15,400 nt of DNA from HRBIN15 sp039630445. GTDB lineage: Bacteria > Armatimonadota > Fimbriimonadia > Fimbriimonadales > GBS-DC. The notes under the pieces are model-generated. The model saw only the letters and a program-made list of their open reading frames with translations. It had not been told where the DNA came from and searched no databases. The position numbers and the translations under genes were made by a program. Below are positions 12,752 through 15,400 of the stretch, piece after piece. The stretch spans positions 1 to 15,400 of the forward strand of contig JBCNVA010000097.1 in the NCBI GenBank assembly GCA_039630445.1, written 5' to 3'. Every line of letters starts with the position of its first letter. Positions within the stretch are counted from its first letter, which is position 1.

Positions 12752-13138
12752 ATGCCGACAATCATAACGGGCATGACGATTCTGGTGGTGGACGATGAAC
12801 CGATGGTGCAGTTCCTGCTGAGTAGCCTGTTGCAGGATGAGGGGCACACAGTGCGGCTTGCCAGCAACGGGCGAGAAGCCCTGCAGATTCTGGGGCAGGA
12901 GCGGATCGACTTACTCATCACCGATACGCATATGCCCCTGATGAGCGGCACCGATCTGGTACCGCTTGTCCGTCAGCGCTACCCGCATCTGCCCATTATT
13001 GTGATGGACAGCTATCCCGATGCCTTTGAGGAGAGTATGGCTGCTGGCGGGGTGTTCGCCCTGTTGACGAAGCCCTTCGACCTAAGCGAGGTCCGGCAGG
13101 CTCTCCAGATGCTGGACGAAGTGAGGTGTGCGGCATGA
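12752..13138 (+). CDS. Single-domain response regulator (CheY-like receiver)
   Basis: The 128-aa protein is a receiver domain only: acidic pocket D14-D15 (VVDDEP), phospho-acceptor D58 in LLITDTHMPLMSG, S87 in VMDSYPD as the Thr/Ser switch residue, and K107 in LLTKPF. No DNA-binding or enzymatic output domain follows. A partner histidine kinase is not in the window. The ATG at 12752 gives seven residues before MTILVVDDE; an ATG at 12773 would also give a normal receiver, and neither has a clear Shine-Dalgarno. The stop overlaps the start of the TonB-dependent receptor by 4 bp (ATGA), so the two are coupled. Receivers without output domains usually act through protein contacts or phosphorelays. 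Confidence 0.9.
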   Translation: MPTIITGMTILVVDDEPMVQFLLSSLLQDEGHTVRLASNGREALQILGQERIDLLITDTHMPLMSGTDLVPLVRQRYPHLPIIVMDSYPDAFEESMAAGGVFALLTKPFDLSEVRQALQMLDEVRCAA

Positions 13139-15033
13139 GAATAGTGGCAGCGATTCTGGTGGGCTGGACGATTCTGATAGGCGTATGGGCACAACGCACC
13201 TCGGCAACTGCTGAGTGGCTCTTTGCCGATCCCGAGGAGGTAGTTCGAACCGCCACTCGCACTGAGCATAAGGTGTACGAATCGTTCACGACGGTGCGGG
13301 TACTGACCCGTCGCGAGATCGAACTTTCGGGCGCCCAAACGGTGCAGGAACTGCTGGAGCGGATGGTTGCTGATTTCGAGGGGCAGGAGTCCTCGCAGCA
13401 CCGCTTTCTCAGCATGCGGGGGGCATACAGCGCATCCGAGTTCAACGAGCGAATGCTTTTTCTGCTGGATGGGCAGCCGTTGAACGATCCGATTCTGGGC
13501 AACTTTCCCGCGATGAGCCTCAGCACGCACGATGTGGAACGCATCGAAATCGCCTTTGGTCCCGGCTCGGCGATGTATGGACCGCACGCCTTTGCAGGCG
13601 TGGTGAACATCATCACGCAGCAGGGCGAGACAGGGCATTCCTCGCTCTGGAGCGGCTATACAGGGCGCGGCGGCTATACCGCCTCCCTGCGCTGGATGAA
13701 CAGTCCCGAATTGCCTGTTCAGCTTAGCCTCCAAACCTCTTTCTGGCGCGACCCAGGCAGTGATCGCATCCGCAATAACGACTCGACGGTGCGCACCGCC
13801 CGCCTTGCCCTCTCGCAAGGGAGTAGTGAACGCGGGCAGTGGCGTATTAACTACCTCTACACCGATATGGAGCGTGGACAGGTTGGGATGCGCTACGCCA
13901 CTTACCCCACGCCCAACGACCGCAGCCACTGGCGCACTCACTACTGGCAAGCAGAGTACACCCGCGCCTCCGACAGGACTCGCCAGACCACGCGCCTGTA
14001 TGGGCTGAGCGGCGACATCGTGTTCCACAAAGCGCAGACCCAACCACCTTTTGTACCCAACGCACCTCTGTCTCGCCTAACTTGGAACCAAAGCATGCTC
14101 GCTGCCGAAACCTACTGGCAGTGGAAGCTGCCACGCACCCAACTGCTCGTTGGCGCGGACTTCCGCTCGATGCGTGCCAGCAGTGCTAATCATTTGGGCG
14201 GCAGCCACCACGCCACCAACTTTGCCCTCTACGCGCAAGGCGAGTGGGAATTAGGACGCTGGCGCCCCATCCTGGGTGCACGGTTCGACTCGCACTCCAT
14301 CTATGGCAACCAGTTTAGCCCCCGTGCAGGCTTCACCTACATCGCGAGCGACCGGCATCGCTTTCGCACCTCGCTCGGACGCGCCTTTCGCGCCCCCAGC
14401 TTCGTCGAACTCTACCTGCGCAACTACTATGTCTGGTGGCCCTACAACGGCAACCCTGTGCCACTGAGCATCATAGGCGACCCGAACCTGCGCCCCGAAA
14501 CCACCGTCAGCATGGAATTCGGCTACCGCTATCTGCATCCGTGCTGGCAATTTGATGCCTCCTACTTCACGATGGATCTGAACGACATCATCTCTGTGTT
14601 CGTCGTTGATCGGAACCAGCCACTGGTACGCCAGTATCGGAATCTCTATCAATTTCGCGTGAGTGGCTGGACGGTGGATACGGTGGTGAAACTCTCGCCC
14701 ACCTGGACGCTGAGCGCAAGCTATATGCGCGTGAACTACGGTGGCGGCGTGGCGGAGGACTACAAACCTGCTCGCCACCGCATGGTACTGCGCCTCGCCC
14801 ATCACAAAGAGCACGGGTTGAGCGGACAGATTGTGTTCAACTATCCTGCCGTCGGACAGGGATTCAGCGACGCCTATGCCTGGAACACCTATCTGAACCT
14901 AGTCTATCGTGTCAACGAGCGCACTCGCTGGAACCTGCGCGTCGACAATCTCTTTAATGTGCGCACTGAGCTGGCGCGCTGGGTGCCCGGCGGACGGCGC
15001 AGCATATGGATCAGCTATCAACAAGATTGGTAG
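13135..15033 (+). CDS. TonB-dependent outer-membrane receptor
   Basis: The 632-aa protein has a signal peptide (about 1-20, MRIVAAILVGWTILIGVWAQ), a TonB-box-like EEVVRTATR (34-42), a plug domain (about 45-162) with VRVLTRREIELSGAQTVQELL, LLDGQPLND and GPGSAMYGPHAFAGVVNIIT, and then a barrel of alternating aromatic strands, including the conserved RTSLGRAFRAPSFVELY and GDPNLRPETTVSMEFGYR. The C terminus, RRSIWISYQQDW, ends in an aromatic residue as expected for barrel insertion by BAM. Such receptors import siderophores, cobalamin, sugars or metals with TonB-ExbBD energy; the ligand is not evident. The ATG at 13135 was chosen because it overlaps the response-regulator stop (ATGA) with GAGGTG before it; a GTG at 13126 is less likely. 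It shows that the cell has an outer membrane. Confidence 0.93.
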   Translation: MRIVAAILVGWTILIGVWAQRTSATAEWLFADPEEVVRTATRTEHKVYESFTTVRVLTRREIELSGAQTVQELLERMVADFEGQESSQHRFLSMRGAYSASEFNERMLFLLDGQPLNDPILGNFPAMSLSTHDVERIEIAFGPGSAMYGPHAFAGVVNIITQQGETGHSSLWSGYTGRGGYTASLRWMNSPELPVQLSLQTSFWRDPGSDRIRNNDSTVRTARLALSQGSSERGQWRINYLYTDMERGQVGMRYATYPTPNDRSHWRTHYWQAEYTRASDRTRQTTRLYGLSGDIVFHKAQTQPPFVPNAPLSRLTWNQSMLAAETYWQWKLPRTQLLVGADFRSMRASSANHLGGSHHATNFALYAQGEWELGRWRPILGARFDSHSIYGNQFSPRAGFTYIASDRHRFRTSLGRAFRAPSFVELYLRNYYVWWPYNGNPVPLSIIGDPNLRPETTVSMEFGYRYLHPCWQFDASYFTMDLNDIISVFVVDRNQPLVRQYRNLYQFRVSGWTVDTVVKLSPTWTLSASYMRVNYGGGVAEDYKPARHRMVLRLAHHKEHGLSGQIVFNYPAVGQGFSDAYAWNTYLNLVYRVNERTRWNLRVDNLFNVRTELARWVPGGRRSIWISYQQDW

Positions 15034-15337
15034 GAGGGTTCTGCTCCTGCAGGCAGCCCGTTCCCTGACCACAGGGGACAGAAATTTCTGATCCCTCTGC
15101 CTACAGCATGCCTGTAGGTAGGGAGAAGCCTGAAAGCGCGGGATGGCTCCCGCTGGTGAACAAACCCTATGAAAATCATGACCTGAGCGTGGAACACATT
15201 TACCACCTATGCACGGAATGGGCGCAGGGATCGGAAGGGTGAATCCAGAACCCCTCCAGACGGTTTCCTATACACTCAGGGCAAATTCGGCAGGAGGTCG
15301 GCTTGCTCTGCGGGGTGGAAGGAACCTGAAGGAAGGG
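15034..15337 (+). other. Hairpin-rich non-coding stretch after the TonB receptor
   Basis: Four foldable segments were seen: CCCTG/CAGGG (15063-15076), the palindrome CAGAAATTTCTG (15079-15090), TCCCT..CCTACAG with CTGTAGG.AGGGA (15092-15124), and GCGGGA/TCCCGC around 15139-15155. None has a T-run, so none is a classic terminator. I compared it from memory with cobalamin, TPP, SAM, THF, fluoride and c-di-GMP riboswitches, RNase P and SRP RNA, and found no match. A 44-codon ATG frame (15108-15242, starting MPVGREKPESAGWLP) crosses it without a ribosome binding site and is probably chance. It could be a structured leader of the next gene. Confidence 0.35.
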
Positions 15338-15400
15338 GTGCTGCTCGCCCTCTGGTTGATGTTGAGTGTATGGAATGCCTGCGCCCAGTCACCATTGATT
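15338..15400 (+). CDS. Start of a secreted or lipoprotein gene, partial at right edge
   Basis: From GTG at 15338 the frame reads VLLALWLMLSVWNACAQSPL and runs off the window. This is a typical export signal: a hydrophobic core, then NACAQ, which could be a signal peptidase I site (ACA|Q) or, less likely, a lipobox cysteine. GAAGGAAGG sits directly before the GTG with short spacing. A further AGGAGGT at 15293-15299 precedes no usable start in this frame. The function is unknown, as only 21 codons are visible. It is co-directional with the TonB receptor and could be part of the same functional unit. Confidence 0.5.
   Translation, partial: MLLALWLMLSVWNACAQSPLI

Noticed and set aside
13012..14043. 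Long minus-strand open frame (343 codons) opposite the TonB receptor
   Set aside because: It is the complement of a well-supported receptor gene; no motif or start signal is seen.
15092..15155. Cobalamin or other known riboswitch after the TonB receptor gene
   Set aside because: No B12 box (GCCACTG) or other known conserved core was found.
15018..15206. Minus-strand 62-codon frame after the TonB receptor
   Set aside because: It has no ribosome site or domain, overlaps the receptor end and covers the hairpin cluster.

Overview
This window is bacterial, about 60% GC by eye, and looks like a thermophilic or thermotolerant diderm. The best guess is Armatimonadota or a relative, which is an inference and not proven. 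The pointers are a TonB-dependent outer-membrane receptor (so an outer membrane exists), the futalosine-pathway menaquinone enzyme MqnD, an archaeal-type cofactor-independent phosphoglycerate mutase, a GH57 glucan branching enzyme, and a remnant of an EF-hand/dockerin-type 'DGxVDDADLL' repeat. No rRNA, tRNA, CRISPR array, IS transposase or phage gene was seen.

Layout. (1) 1-590, minus: a fragment of a Wzy/WaaL-type O-antigen ligase, G-rich and Thermus-like in codon use, lacking the expected N-terminal membrane segments. (2) 591-1078: non-coding stretch with a first copy of a MITE-like repeat and a possible 46-aa ORF. (3) 1079-5322, plus: GMC oxidoreductase, a dockerin-like remnant, an MNT nucleotidyltransferase beside a wrecked HEPN partner, a PLP enzyme of the D-cysteine desulfhydrase/ACC deaminase family, and apgM overlapping it by 4 bp. 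(4) 5323-5704: convergent intergenic region filled by a second repeat copy and a different inverted repeat. (5) 12573-5705, minus: a long co-directional run in transcription order: SecD-head-like membrane protein, mqnD, nrnA, truB, GH57 branching enzyme, a possible 34-aa ORF, a HAD phosphatase and ftcD. (6) 12574-12751: third repeat copy, in a divergent promoter region. (7) 12752-15033, plus: a single-domain response regulator overlapping a TonB-dependent receptor by 4 bp. (8) 15034-15337: non-coding, hairpin-rich. (9) 15338-15400: the first codons of a secreted protein that runs off the window.

How the genes relate. Most are housekeeping or central-metabolism genes (glycolysis, glycogen branching, menaquinone, tRNA pseudouridine, nano-RNA/pAp turnover, histidine/folate) rather than one system. 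The most unusual signals are: a precise shared start-site pattern, GGTAYAMT followed by exactly 7 nt and then ATG/GTG, at five genes, which suggests leaderless transcription from promoters inside gene runs; a family of about 140-bp palindromic elements ending TAACCC...GGGTTA, one expanded by exactly two 20-bp units; a 67-bp duplication that frameshifts the HEPN gene; a stand-alone SecD P1-head-like protein; and a receiver protein translationally coupled to an outer-membrane receptor. No clearly new defence or biosynthetic system can be supported from this sequence.
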